64,000 nucleotides of DNA from Streptomyces sp. SM11 (GTDB taxonomy: Bacteria > Actinomycetota > Actinomycetes > Streptomycetales > Streptomycetaceae). This document shows positions 36,228-43,976 of this stretch, one piece after another. Within the stretch, counting starts at the first letter, position 1, and each line of letters opens with the position of its first letter. The notes under the pieces were generated by a model, which worked only from the letters and a program-made list of their open reading frames with translations, was not told the origin of the DNA and made no database searches. Location: positions 1 through 64,000 of the forward strand of contig NZ_NEUE01000118.1 in assembly GCF_002910905.1 (NCBI RefSeq). The letters run 5' to 3'. The translations under genes and the position numbers were made by a program.

Positions 36228-36740
36228 TCAGAACTGGAGTGCGCGAATCAGGCGTCGCGCGGTCCGGGCGTCGACCGAGCCCAGTTCCAGGATGTGCGAC
36301 GCGTCCCCTCGTACGGATGCGGAGAGGACGCCGCCGCCTGTGGCCTGCGGGAAGACCTGGCCGAGCATGGTCCTCACGGCGTCGGTGTCCGGCTGCACGG
36401 TGGTCGGCGGCACCGCACCCAGAAGCCGGGCCAGCCGTGCCGCGTCCTCGACCTGGACGGGCCCCAGAGTGATGCGGCCCTGCCGGACCCGCAGCCCGGG
36501 GAGCTCGATCCGGTGTGCCGCGCGGATTTCCCGCAGGACACGGGCGGCCTTCAGCGTGCGCTCGGTCCCGGTACGGATGAGGCGGGCCAACTGCCGTGCG
36601 TCAACCGGGTCGAGAGGCGTGATGCGTACGAGGTCACCCACCTCCGCATCCGTGACTTCCGCGCGCAATCCTGCCTCGCTGAGCGCGGCTCGCGGTTCCG
36701 CCGAGGGCGACGGCGGTGCGGGCGTGGGTGTGTCGTTCAT
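36228..36740 (-). CDS. Conserved protein of unknown function
   Basis: 170 residues from ATG 36740, preceded by AGGAG at good spacing; an upstream in-frame ATG is not supported. A Pro-rich start leads to two apparent repeats of about 60 residues: VRITPLDPVDARQLARLIRT and ITLGPVQVEDAARLARLLGA, each with a D/E-A-R-x-L-A-R-L core. The repeated helices suggest a small internally duplicated domain. It overlaps the gene upstream by ATGA, so it belongs to the minus-strand operon with the ATP-binding protein. Confidence 0.65.
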   Translation of the reverse strand: MNDTPTPAPPSPSAEPRAALSEAGLRAEVTDAEVGDLVRITPLDPVDARQLARLIRTGTERTLKAARVLREIRAAHRIELPGLRVRQGRITLGPVQVEDAARLARLLGAVPPTTVQPDTDAVRTMLGQVFPQATGGGVLSASVRGDASHILELGSVDARTARRLIRALQF

Positions 36741-37084
36741 CCGTGGCTCCTGAGCGGCGGGTCGGTCGGTAACAGAGGGAGGACGGAGACCGGGTACGCC
36801 GTCCAACGCCAGGTCCTGTCGGGGGTGGGCAGCTCGTACGCGTAACCCTGGCCCCGCCGCGGGCTCTTCACGGCGGCCTCGGCACTCCGGTGGTCACCGA
36901 GACAGGACCAGGCCCGGTGAAAGGTGTCACGGTCGAGTCGCGGCGTCAGTCGTCGCACGGATGCGCGCATCCAGGCCACGGCCTGACCGGGCGCGGTGGT
37001 GACCAGGTCGTCCGGAGGCTCTGCGGGCGGCGCGGGGTCGACATCCGCGTGACACCAATAGGTGCGCGGCAGCGGCCTGTTCAC
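36737..37084 (-). CDS. Conserved protein of unknown function
   Basis: 115 residues from GTG 37084, which overlaps the stop of the ATP-binding protein gene as GTGA. Trp-rich (TYWCHADVDP, VAWMRASVRRLTP, FHRAWSCLGDHR, RTWRWTAYPVS) and soluble. No named domain recognised. It lies between an RsbW-like ATPase and a repeat-containing protein, and all three are coupled by 4-base overlaps. Confidence 0.62.
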   Translation of the reverse strand: MNRPLPRTYWCHADVDPAPPAEPPDDLVTTAPGQAVAWMRASVRRLTPRLDRDTFHRAWSCLGDHRSAEAAVKSPRRGQGYAYELPTPDRTWRWTAYPVSVLPLLPTDPPLRSHG

Positions 37085-37503
37085 GTGGCGGGCACGGGTG
37101 CCGTGGTGCGGATGTCGGCCCAGACGTCCTTGCCGTCCCGCCGCATCACCGTCCCGCACTGCGCCGCGAGCGCCGCGATCAGGAGCACCCCGCGCCCGCT
37201 CTCCTCGCTCCAGTCGGGGTCACGACGCTCGGGCGGCGCGGTGCCGGAGCCGCTGACGGTGACCCGGACGCCGTCCGGCCTGCGCCGCAGGGTGATGGTG
37301 CAGAGCGGCGACCCGGTGTGGTGCATGGCGTTGGTCAGCAGCTCGTGGGCGCAGAGCGTGGCGGCGTCGCTCAGGTCGCGCAGGTCCCAGAGTTCTAGGT
37401 GCGCGCTGACGATGCGGCGCATGATCGCGAGCGTCTCGGGGCGGGCGACGAGTTCCTGGCGGTGGTCGGGCAGGTCCAACTCGATGGTGGGGGTGATGGC
37501 CAT
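37081..37503 (-). CDS. RsbW/SpoIIAB-like ATP-binding protein
   Basis: 140 residues from ATG 37503 with TGGAGG upstream. GHKL-type ATPase: the N box is ATLCAHELLTNAMHHTG near 58-74 and the G-box region is ESGRGVLLIAALA near 110-122. Such small kinases in Streptomyces act as anti-sigma-factor-like regulators. It is divergent from the WhiJ-like XRE gene, with about 190 bases between, an arrangement typical of WhiJ/AbaA-type developmental cassettes. Confidence 0.85.
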   Translation of the reverse strand: MAITPTIELDLPDHRQELVARPETLAIMRRIVSAHLELWDLRDLSDAATLCAHELLTNAMHHTGSPLCTITLRRRPDGVRVTVSGSGTAPPERRDPDWSEESGRGVLLIAALAAQCGTVMRRDGKDVWADIRTTAPVPAT

Positions 37504-37696
37504 CGGTTCCTCCAGAACGAAGTGAGTGCCGCGCACGCGGTCGACATTCCGTGATCGGGTGGGCGCTGTTGGTTACGGGAGGATAGTGGTGTGCGAAGCA
37601 TCTCTTAGGCAAGTATTTCTTCGCGGCTTCATCTGGGAGGGTGCAATATTCCGAAGTGTGTTGTGCCTGAGCGAACTTGGCCGCCAGGATGACGCC

Positions 37697-38551
37697 ATGG
37701 CTCAGAGCGACATGCCCACGATGCGGAGCCGCCGACTCGGCGGTGAACTGCGACAGCTCCGATTGGACGCCGGTCTCAAGGTCCAGGACGCGGCGGAGGC
37801 CCTGGAGTGTGGGCAGCCGAAGATCAGCCAGATCGAGAACGGCAAGCGGGGCATTCGCCCGCTCGACCTGACGACCCTCCTCAACCTCTACGGAGTGGAG
37901 GACGAGCGGCAGCGGGCCAGCCTGAAGCGGCTGGCGAAGGAGATCCACAAGGTCGACTGGTGGAGCGGGCAGGGGCCGTTTCTCCACGATGTCCTGAAGG
38001 ACTACCTGATGCTGGAGGCGGACTCGCAAGCGGTCCGCACGTTCGAACCGATGGTCATTCCGGGGTTGCTCCAGACCGAGGCGTACATGCGCCACCTGTA
38101 CGCGGTGGCGTCACCGGCCGACCAAGTGGAATCCCTCGTCGATACCCGCATGAAGCGCAAGGAGTTGCTCGGCGACAAGCTCGGCTTCAGGCTCCGAGCC
38201 GTGATCGACGCCCCCGCACTACACCGCATCGGAGGTGGGCCGGACCTGATTGCCGGGCAGTTGGACCACCTGCTGGAGGCAGGTTCGTCGTCGAATGTCA
38301 GCATTCAGGTGCTGCCGCTGAATTCCGCCCTGCCGATGGAGCAGTACGCGCCGTTCACCGTCTTCGGGCTACAGGCCGATCCGCCGGTGGAAGTGGTGTG
38401 GTTGGAGCACATCACCGGTGGTACGTTGCTGGAGCAGCGCCCCGATGTGCAGGCGTATATCAAGGCGTGGGACGAATTGACCGCTGCCGCTCTGTCACCC
38501 ACTGCATCCCGGCAGTACATTCGCGACCTCATCGAGAAAACGAGATCATGA
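37697..38551 (+). CDS. XRE-family regulator with DUF5753 (WhiJ/Scr1-like)
   Basis: 284 residues from ATG 37697 with AGGA 9 bases upstream. N-terminal helix-turn-helix: LGGELRQLRLDAGLKVQDAA and CGQPKISQIENGKRGIRP (about 14-56). The DUF5753 domain follows (about 95-275) with FEPMVIPGLLQTEAYMR near 112-128. Members of this family pair with small DUF397 proteins and control differentiation or antibiotic production in Streptomyces. The stop overlaps the DUF397 start as ATGA. Confidence 0.9.
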   Translation: MAQSDMPTMRSRRLGGELRQLRLDAGLKVQDAAEALECGQPKISQIENGKRGIRPLDLTTLLNLYGVEDERQRASLKRLAKEIHKVDWWSGQGPFLHDVLKDYLMLEADSQAVRTFEPMVIPGLLQTEAYMRHLYAVASPADQVESLVDTRMKRKELLGDKLGFRLRAVIDAPALHRIGGGPDLIAGQLDHLLEAGSSSNVSIQVLPLNSALPMEQYAPFTVFGLQADPPVEVVWLEHITGGTLLEQRPDVQAYIKAWDELTAAALSPTASRQYIRDLIEKTRS

Positions 38552-38772
38552 TCGAGGAATCGGCTCCCCGAGTTTCGGAGACCGAGCTTGAACGTGCACG
38601 CTGGCACAAGAGCACGTACAGCGGGTCGAACAACGGCTGCGTCGAGCACGCCCTTTTGGCCTCCGGCCGTCACGCGATCCGCGACACCAAGGACCGAACC
38701 CTCGGCGCGCACACTTTCGCCCCCGCCCAGTGGCAGGCCTTCATCGCCGCCGTACGGGACAGCCTTCTCTGA
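38548..38772 (+). CDS. DUF397 protein
   Basis: 74 residues. Conserved DUF397 motifs are ARWHKSTYSGSNNGCVEHAL near 17-36 and HAIRDTKDRTLGAHTFAPAQ near 41-60, ending WQAFIAAVRDSL. It is translationally coupled to the XRE gene. In characterised cases the DUF397 protein counteracts or modulates its XRE partner. Confidence 0.88.
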   Translation: MIEESAPRVSETELERARWHKSTYSGSNNGCVEHALLASGRHAIRDTKDRTLGAHTFAPAQWQAFIAAVRDSLL

Positions 38773-38807
38773 AAAGCGTTACCAGAGCGTAGAGGTGGAC
38801 ACAGCAG

Positions 38808-38963
38808 ATGGCGCGATACGGCCTGCCCGACAGTGCCTGGGTGAAGTCTTCGTACGGCGGTGACAACGGCGGATCGTGCGTCGAGACCCAACCGACGCCG
38901 GGGCGGCTCTGGCAAGGTGCGTGCGGTGTCTGGACCTGTTCGGCCACTCGACGCGCACCTTGA
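38808..38963 (+). pseudogene. Truncated second DUF397 gene
   Basis: A 51-codon frame. The first 30 residues (LPDSAWVKSSYGGDNGGSCV) match the DUF397 N-terminus, after which the sequence departs from the family and stops at 38961-38963, with no D-S/T-K-D-P core. It lies 35 bases after the intact copy, so it is a decayed tandem paralogue. Confidence 0.6.
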
Positions 38964-39080
38964 GTCAAGTCCTCCTGGGAGTAACTTGGTTGACATGCCT
39001 GTGGTGGCGGGATGCGTGCCGGTCGCGGCTGTGGCCCCGGGCCGGGAGGCGCGGGGCCACAGCACATCCGCGGGAGCGGC

Positions 39081-40169
39081 TCAGTCCGCGGTCGACCGGG
39101 GTGGCGTCCCCGTCAGCGTGGCCAGGTACGCCCGGGCCGACAGTGCGGGCCGGGTGAGCGGAGCGGCCTGGCCGGCCCAGAGGGCGGCGAGGTCCGGGCG
39201 GCCCTGGGTGGCCGCCGCGACCCGGACCGGCTGCATGAGGAGGCTCTGGAGCGGGTACGCCGGCACGGCCCCCTCGTGCGCGGCCATCTCCCGTACGAAC
39301 CGGTTCGGGATGCCCCGGGCCGGGCGGCCCGAGTAGAGCCGGGTGAGCACCGTCGAACGCGCCTCGGCGCTGTGCAGCGCCCGCTTGTGGACGGCCGGTG
39401 CGCCGGACTCCTCGGTGGCGAGGAATCCCGTACCCACCTGTACGGCGTCGGCCCCCAGTGCCAGCGCGGCGGCCACACCCCTGGCGTCGGCGATGCCGCC
39501 CGCCGCGACCACCGGAACCGAAACCGCGTCGGTGACCTGTGGAACCAGCGAGAACGTCCCCACCAGCGACTCCGCCACCGGCCGCAGGAACGCCCCGCGG
39601 TGCCCGCCCGCGTCGCTGCCCGAGGCGACGACCACATCGACGCCCGCTCGCTCCAGCGCCACGGCCTCGTCCACCGTGGTCGCCGTACCGATCAGCACGA
39701 TGCCGCGCCGCCGTGCCTCCTCGATCACGCGTACGGGCGGTACGCCCATCACGAAGCTGATCACCGGTGGCGCCGCCGCGAGCAGGGCGTCGGCCTGGTC
39801 GTCGAAGGCGGGGTGCTCCACCGTGCCCGCGGCGTCGGAGTGCGACGGTGGCAGGGGGAGGCCCAGCTCATCGGCGTACGGGCGCAGCCGCTCGCCGTGA
39901 GCCGTCAGCTCGGCCGTTCGGAAGGAGGACCGCTCTCCCTCCTGCGGGACCCAGAGGTTCACTGCGAACGGTCGTTCCGTCGCGGCCCGTAGCTTCCCGA
40001 CCACCTCTGTGATCGCGTCAGGGGCCATGATGTGCGCCCCGTACGAGCCGAGACCGCCCGCCTCGCTGACCGCCGCCGCCAGCGCCACGGTCGACAGTCC
40101 GCCGCCGAACGGCCCCTGGATGACCGGGTGCCGGAGCCCCAGCAGCTCTCCGAGCCGACCGGCGCTCAT
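39081..40169 (-). CDS. Nitronate monooxygenase (2-nitropropane dioxygenase family)
   Basis: 362 residues, TIM-barrel FMN enzyme that oxidises alkyl nitronates such as propionate-3-nitronate. Family motifs are HPVIQGPFGGGLST near 14-27, VVASGSDAGGHRG near 175-187 and PVVAAGGIADARGVAAALAL with GADAVQVGTGFLA near 215-250. It overlaps the WrbA-like gene by ATGA and so is in the same operon. The operon is divergent from a TetR gene across paired operators. Confidence 0.9.
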   Translation of the reverse strand: MSAGRLGELLGLRHPVIQGPFGGGLSTVALAAAVSEAGGLGSYGAHIMAPDAITEVVGKLRAATERPFAVNLWVPQEGERSSFRTAELTAHGERLRPYADELGLPLPPSHSDAAGTVEHPAFDDQADALLAAAPPVISFVMGVPPVRVIEEARRRGIVLIGTATTVDEAVALERAGVDVVVASGSDAGGHRGAFLRPVAESLVGTFSLVPQVTDAVSVPVVAAGGIADARGVAAALALGADAVQVGTGFLATEESGAPAVHKRALHSAEARSTVLTRLYSGRPARGIPNRFVREMAAHEGAVPAYPLQSLLMQPVRVAAATQGRPDLAALWAGQAAPLTRPALSARAYLATLTGTPPRSTAD

Positions 40170-40849
40170 GCCGCGGCCAGATGCGAGGCGGCGGGATGTG
40201 CGGTGGCCTCCCGGCCGTGGGCGAAACGGAGTGCGGTGCGCGCCACCCGGCTGCCGAGGTGATGGGCCGTACGGAGGTCGGAGTCGCCGGGTGCCTCGTC
40301 GGGGCCGAGGTCGGAGGGGGACTGGGCCATGGCGCCGAGGAAACCTCCCAGGCGGTTGAGTTCGTCCGGGGTGCCGGTCGAGGTGTAGGCCCAGCCGGGC
40401 AGCAGTCCGAGGGAGATCCAGTGCATGCCGTGCTGCCCGGCCAGGACGGCCATGGAGAGCAGCGCGTTGTCCTTGTTCCCGTTGAGGCCGGCGGAGTTGG
40501 TGAAGCCGGCCGCGAGCTTGTCCTGCCAGCCGCGAGCCGCCCAGACCGTACTGCTGGCTTCGGCGAACTGCTGGAAGGCGGCGGAGGTGGCGCCCATGTA
40601 GGTCGGTGAGCCGAAGATGATCGCGTCGGCCGCCTCCAGGGCCGCCCAGAGGTCAGGGTCGAGCGTGGTCACGTCCCGTAGATCGGCCGCCGCCCCGGCC
40701 ACCGAGTCGACGCCCGCCGCGACCGCCGCCGCCTGGCGGGCCGTGTGCCCGTAGCCGCTGTGGTAGGCGATGGCGATGGAGGCGGTGGGAGGCCGGATGT
40801 CATCGGGGGCGGCGGTGTCCGTGGACGCGGGCGCGGGGTGTCCGGGCAT
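40166..40849 (-). CDS. Flavodoxin/WrbA-like NAD(P)H-dependent reductase
   Basis: 227 residues. FMN-binding flavodoxin fold: IAYHSGYGHTARQAAAVAAG near 26-45 (phosphate loop) and IFGSPTYMGATSAAFQQF near 78-95. A central TNSAGLNGNKDNALLSM segment is typical of the NAD(P)H:quinone oxidoreductase/WrbA group. It is first gene of the operon with nitronate monooxygenase and probably protects against quinone or electrophile stress. Confidence 0.87.
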   Translation of the reverse strand: MPGHPAPASTDTAAPDDIRPPTASIAIAYHSGYGHTARQAAAVAAGVDSVAGAAADLRDVTTLDPDLWAALEAADAIIFGSPTYMGATSAAFQQFAEASSTVWAARGWQDKLAAGFTNSAGLNGNKDNALLSMAVLAGQHGMHWISLGLLPGWAYTSTGTPDELNRLGGFLGAMAQSPSDLGPDEAPGDSDLRTAHHLGSRVARTALRFAHGREATAHPAASHLAAA

Positions 40850-40899
40850 GAGGTCTCCAAGATCGACGGCGGGCTGGTCCCGCCACCGTGAACGACTCT

Positions 40900-40960
40900 A
40901 GACGACCGGTCAACTAAAAGCATCCGCAGACGCCTGCCTTCTTTAGTTGACCGGACGTAT
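40900..40960. promoter_or_regulatory. Paired TetR operators in the divergent promoter region
   Basis: CCGGTCAACTAAA (40906-40918) and its exact inverted copy TTTAGTTGACCGG (40942-40954) face each other. Each is one good half of the palindrome AGTTGACC-GGTCAACT; the other half is weaker. The sites lie between the WrbA-like and TetR genes, 16 bases from the TetR start. Confidence 0.75.
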
Positions 40961-40970
40961 ACTCGCTGCC

Positions 40971-41576
40971 ATGGGACGTACCAGCACCGCGAAGGAACGA
41001 CTGGTCGGCGCGGCGGAGGAGCTGATGCGCGGTCGCGGCTACGGTAGCCTCGGCGTCGCCGAGATCTGCGCCAGGGCGGATGTCAGGAAGGGCAGCTTCT
41101 ACCATTTCTTCGCGTCCAAGCAGGCTTTGACGGTGGCGGTGGTCGACGGCTACTGGGAAGCTCAACGTGCTTGCTGGCGGGAGGAGTTGGACGGAGAAGG
41201 TCCCGCCCTGGAGCGGCTGGAACGGTTGCTGGCCGCGATGACAGGGGTCCAGTGGCGGACGAAGGAGCAGTCGGGGGCCGTCGAGGGCTGCATGCTGGGC
41301 AACCTCGCCCTGGAACTGAGCACCCAGGAACCGGACGTACGGGCCCGGCTGGAGGAGGTCTTCGACGAGCAGATCCGCCTCGTGGAGGGCGCGCTCGCCG
41401 ACGCGGCGGCCGAGGGGGCCATTCCCGGCGGCCGCGCCACCACGCGGACGGCCCAGGCGGTCATCTCGCAGCTGGAGGGCCTGGTCCTCCTCGCCAAGCT
41501 CAAGAACGACCCGGCGGTCCTGGATGGGCTGTGGCCGCACACGTTGCTGCTGCTTCAGGCGGCGGCCCCGGCGTAG
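40971..41576 (+). CDS. TetR-family regulator
   Basis: 201 residues from ATG 40971 (MGRTSTAKERLVGAAEELM). Helix-turn-helix: LGVAEICARADVRKGSFYHFF near 25-45. The ligand domain contains GCMLGNLALELS, characteristic of the quinone/electrophile-responsive group related to NemR and QacR-like C-terminal domains. It is divergent from the WrbA-like/nitronate monooxygenase operon, which it likely represses along with itself. Confidence 0.9.
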   Translation: MGRTSTAKERLVGAAEELMRGRGYGSLGVAEICARADVRKGSFYHFFASKQALTVAVVDGYWEAQRACWREELDGEGPALERLERLLAAMTGVQWRTKEQSGAVEGCMLGNLALELSTQEPDVRARLEEVFDEQIRLVEGALADAAAEGAIPGGRATTRTAQAVISQLEGLVLLAKLKNDPAVLDGLWPHTLLLLQAAAPA

Positions 41577-41924
41577 GGCACCGAACGCGGGGCCGGCCGC
41601 GCCCGGTGCATTGGGCGGCAGGGCAGGTCCGCCGGAGCGGCCCTGCGCCCCCACCCGGTCCTCCACCTGCGCCCTCGTCGGCTCGATGACCGCGTGCGAA
41701 TCGCGTAGCCGGACCTGCTGCGCCCGGTCGGTCACGGGCATCCCGAACTGGTCGGCATCCGGCCGGCCGCGGCGCTCGTGCTCCCACCGGGCCTGCTCGG
41801 TCTCCTTCCTCAGATACCCCGGGCCGTACTGCCGGACGTCCGTCCCGATGACCGGCTCGCACCGGTCGGGGAGCTGACGCCGGACGTACGGCGGGAGTTT
41901 CCCGGCCGCGGCGGCGGACAGGCG
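41577..41924 (-). pseudogene. Unidentified gene fragment
   Basis: Between the TetR stop and the LLM cluster the minus strand is open from a TAA at 41925-41927. It reads as a plausible hydrophilic protein: KLPPYVRRQLPDRCEPVIGT, then GYLRKETEQARWEHERRGRP and RAQQVRLRDSHAVIEPTRAQ. There is no start codon before an internal ATG at 41741 and no ribosome site, and the frame runs on antisense to the TetR gene. I read it as the C-terminal end of a lost gene. Nothing else was seen in this 528-base gap apart from the operator at 42024. Confidence 0.35.
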
Positions 41925-42023
41925 TTATCGCAAGCAGACGGAGAGCGCGAAAAGGTGCGGTCGCTCTCCGGGGCTGCGCCTTTCCAGTGATCAACGCCAC
42001 GGGAAGCCTTCCACGCCCCTTGT

Positions 42024-42038
42024 CTGATGACCTGTCAG
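42024..42038. promoter_or_regulatory. CTGA-N7-TCAG operator, copy 1
   Basis: CTGATGACCTGTCAG, 66 bases before the first gene of the cluster. It shares the arms and 7-base spacing of copies at 43867-43881 and 43929-43943. Confidence 0.6.
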
Positions 42039-42104
42039 GTATGACGATGGCGGCCGTCACCCGGGGCGGGGAACGCCCCGGGGCCGAAGGGGAAGGAGGC
42101 CGCC

Positions 42105-43049
42105 GTGCCGATACCGCCCAGCGGGCCGCTGTCGTACGGGATGCAGTTGCCGGTCCAGTCGCAGAGCGTCATCTACGCGGAACCCTGGGAGGCGGCGGCG
42201 ACCTCCGCCGATCTCGTCCGCGTCGCCCGCGCCGCCGATCGCGGCGGCTTCGCCTACATCGCCGGCTGTGACCATGTCGCCATCCCGCGACGGCTCGCCG
42301 ACGGCATGAGCACCGTCTGGTACGACCCCGTCGCCACTCTCTCGTTCCTCGCCGGGGTCACCGAGCGCGTCCTCCTGATGAGCCATGTCGCCGTCGTGGG
42401 ACTGCGTCACCCGCTCGTCACCGCCAAGCAGTACGCCACCCTCGACCACCTCAGCGGCGGGCGGTTGATCCTCGGGGTCGGGGCCGGGCACGTACGGGAG
42501 GAGTTCGAGGCGGTCGGGGCGGACTTCGACGGGCGCGGCGCCGTCCTCGACGAGAGCATCGACGCGCTGCGGGCCGCGCTCGGGCCGGAGGAATACCCGG
42601 AGTTCGCGGGGGAGCGGTTCTCGTTCGGCGGGCTCGGGCAGCTGCCCCGGCCCGTCCAGGAGCGGGTGCCGGTCTGGGTGGGCGGCTCCTCGCCCGCCGC
42701 CACGCGCCGGGCCGCCGTACGCGGGGACGGGTGGCTGCCGCAGGGTGATTCCCGGGAACGGCTGCCCGCGCAGATCGCCAGGGTGCACGCCCTGCGGGAG
42801 GAGGCGGGTGTCGAAGCGCCGATCGTCATCGGCGCGATCACCGAACCGCTGTACGTCGGTGAGCCCGGGTGGTCCGTCGGGCGGCGGACGCTCGCCGGAA
42901 AGCCCGAGGCGCTCGCGGAGTCGCTGCGGGAGTACGCGGCGATCGGCGTGCACCAGATCCAGGTGCGTTTCCGCAGCCGGAGCGTGGACGAACTGACCGA
43001 TCAGATGGCGGCGTTCGGTGCGGACGTGGCCCCTGGTCTCGACGGGTAG
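42105..43049 (+). CDS. LLM-class F420-dependent oxidoreductase
   Basis: 314 residues, luciferase-like TIM barrel. Motifs include YIAGCDHVAIPRRLADGMS near 47-65, TAKQYATLDHLSGGRLILGVGAG-type core near 106-128 (key SGGR and GVG residues) and PVWVGGSSPAATRRAAVRGDG near 189-209. The pattern fits F420-linked LLM enzymes. The start is GTG 42105, with GGAAGGAGG directly upstream. It is first in a cluster with an SDR and another LLM enzyme. Confidence 0.88.
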   Translation: MPIPPSGPLSYGMQLPVQSQSVIYAEPWEAAATSADLVRVARAADRGGFAYIAGCDHVAIPRRLADGMSTVWYDPVATLSFLAGVTERVLLMSHVAVVGLRHPLVTAKQYATLDHLSGGRLILGVGAGHVREEFEAVGADFDGRGAVLDESIDALRAALGPEEYPEFAGERFSFGGLGQLPRPVQERVPVWVGGSSPAATRRAAVRGDGWLPQGDSRERLPAQIARVHALREEAGVEAPIVIGAITEPLYVGEPGWSVGRRTLAGKPEALAESLREYAAIGVHQIQVRFRSRSVDELTDQMAAFGADVAPGLDG

Positions 43050-43060
43050 GGGAGAGCGTC

Positions 43061-43846
43061 ATGGGCAAGCTGGACGGGCGGGTCGTCCTGGTCACCGGGG
43101 CGGCGCGCGGGCAGGGCGAACAGGAGGCGCGGCTCTTCGCGGCCGAGGGTGCGCGGGTCGTCGTCGCCGATGTGCTGGTCGAGCAAGGAGAGGCGCTGGC
43201 AGAGGAGTTGGGTCAGGACGTCGCCCGGTTCGTCCGGCTGGACGTGGGGAGCGAGGAGGAGTGGGCCGCCGCCGTCGCCGTGGCCAAGGAAGCCTTCGGG
43301 AAGATCGACGGGCTCGTCAGCAATGCGGGCATCCTGCGCTTCAACGAGCTGGTCAGCACCCCGCTGGAGGAGTTCCAGCAGGTGGTCCAGGTCAATCTGA
43401 CGGGGGCGTTCCTCGGGATCCGGGCCGTCGCGCCGGAGATCGAGGCCGCGGGCGGCGGGACGATCGTCAACACGTCCTCGTACACCGGCCTGACCGGCAT
43501 GCCGCTGGTCGGCGCGTACGCCGCGACCAAGCACGCGGTGCTGGGCCTCACCAAGGTCGCCGCCATGGAGCTGGCGGGGAAGGGCATCCGGGTCAACGCG
43601 GTCTGCCCGGGGGCCGTCGACACCGCGATGAGCAACCCGGCCCTGCTGGACGCGGGTGCCGACCTGGCGGCGTCGAGCGCCGCCCTGGACGCGTACTACC
43701 GCAAGCTCGTGCCGCTGGGGCGGATCGGCCGGCCGGAGGAGGTCGCCGCGCTGGTCCTGTTCCTGACCTCGGGGGACTCCTCGTACATCACCGGGCAGCC
43801 GTTCGTCATCGACGGGGGGTGGCTGGCCGGGGTCAGTCCCTTCTGA
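43061..43846 (+). CDS. Short-chain dehydrogenase/reductase
   Basis: 261 residues from ATG 43061 with GGGGAGAG upstream. Coenzyme site TGAARGQGEQEARLFAAEG near 12-30 and Asp 37-region for NAD. NAG at about 88-90 and catalytic YAATKHA (Tyr about 154, Lys about 158). The C-terminus ITGQPFVIDGGW is typical of classical SDRs. It follows the LLM gene by 11 bases and ends just before the second operator group. Confidence 0.9.
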   Translation: MGKLDGRVVLVTGAARGQGEQEARLFAAEGARVVVADVLVEQGEALAEELGQDVARFVRLDVGSEEEWAAAVAVAKEAFGKIDGLVSNAGILRFNELVSTPLEEFQQVVQVNLTGAFLGIRAVAPEIEAAGGGTIVNTSSYTGLTGMPLVGAYAATKHAVLGLTKVAAMELAGKGIRVNAVCPGAVDTAMSNPALLDAGADLAASSAALDAYYRKLVPLGRIGRPEEVAALVLFLTSGDSSYITGQPFVIDGGWLAGVSPF

Positions 43847-43865
43847 CGCACGCCCGAGCACGTTG

Positions 43866-43882
43866 CCTGACGGGGCATCAGG
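43866..43882. promoter_or_regulatory. CTGA-N7-TCAG operator, copy 2
   Basis: CCTGACGGGGCATCAGG, perfect 5-bp outer arms, 19 bases after the SDR stop. Confidence 0.6.
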
Positions 43883-43927
43883 TATTGACGGGCCGCAGCG
43901 GTGGTGGAACAGTCGGTCGCATCACGA

Positions 43928-43944
43928 TCTGACGATGCGTCAGA
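43928..43944. promoter_or_regulatory. CTGA-N7-TCAG operator, copy 3
   Basis: TCTGACG-ATG-CGTCAGA, perfect 7-bp arms. It lies 32 bases before the GTG of the second LLM gene and about 60 bases from copy 2. Confidence 0.7.
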
Positions 43945-43976
43945 GAACTCAGGAAACTTGAGGACGGTGAACCTCC

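Noticed and set aside
41778..41990. Plus-strand 70-codon frame before the LLM cluster
   Set aside because: It lies opposite the more protein-like minus-strand fragment and has no ribosome site.
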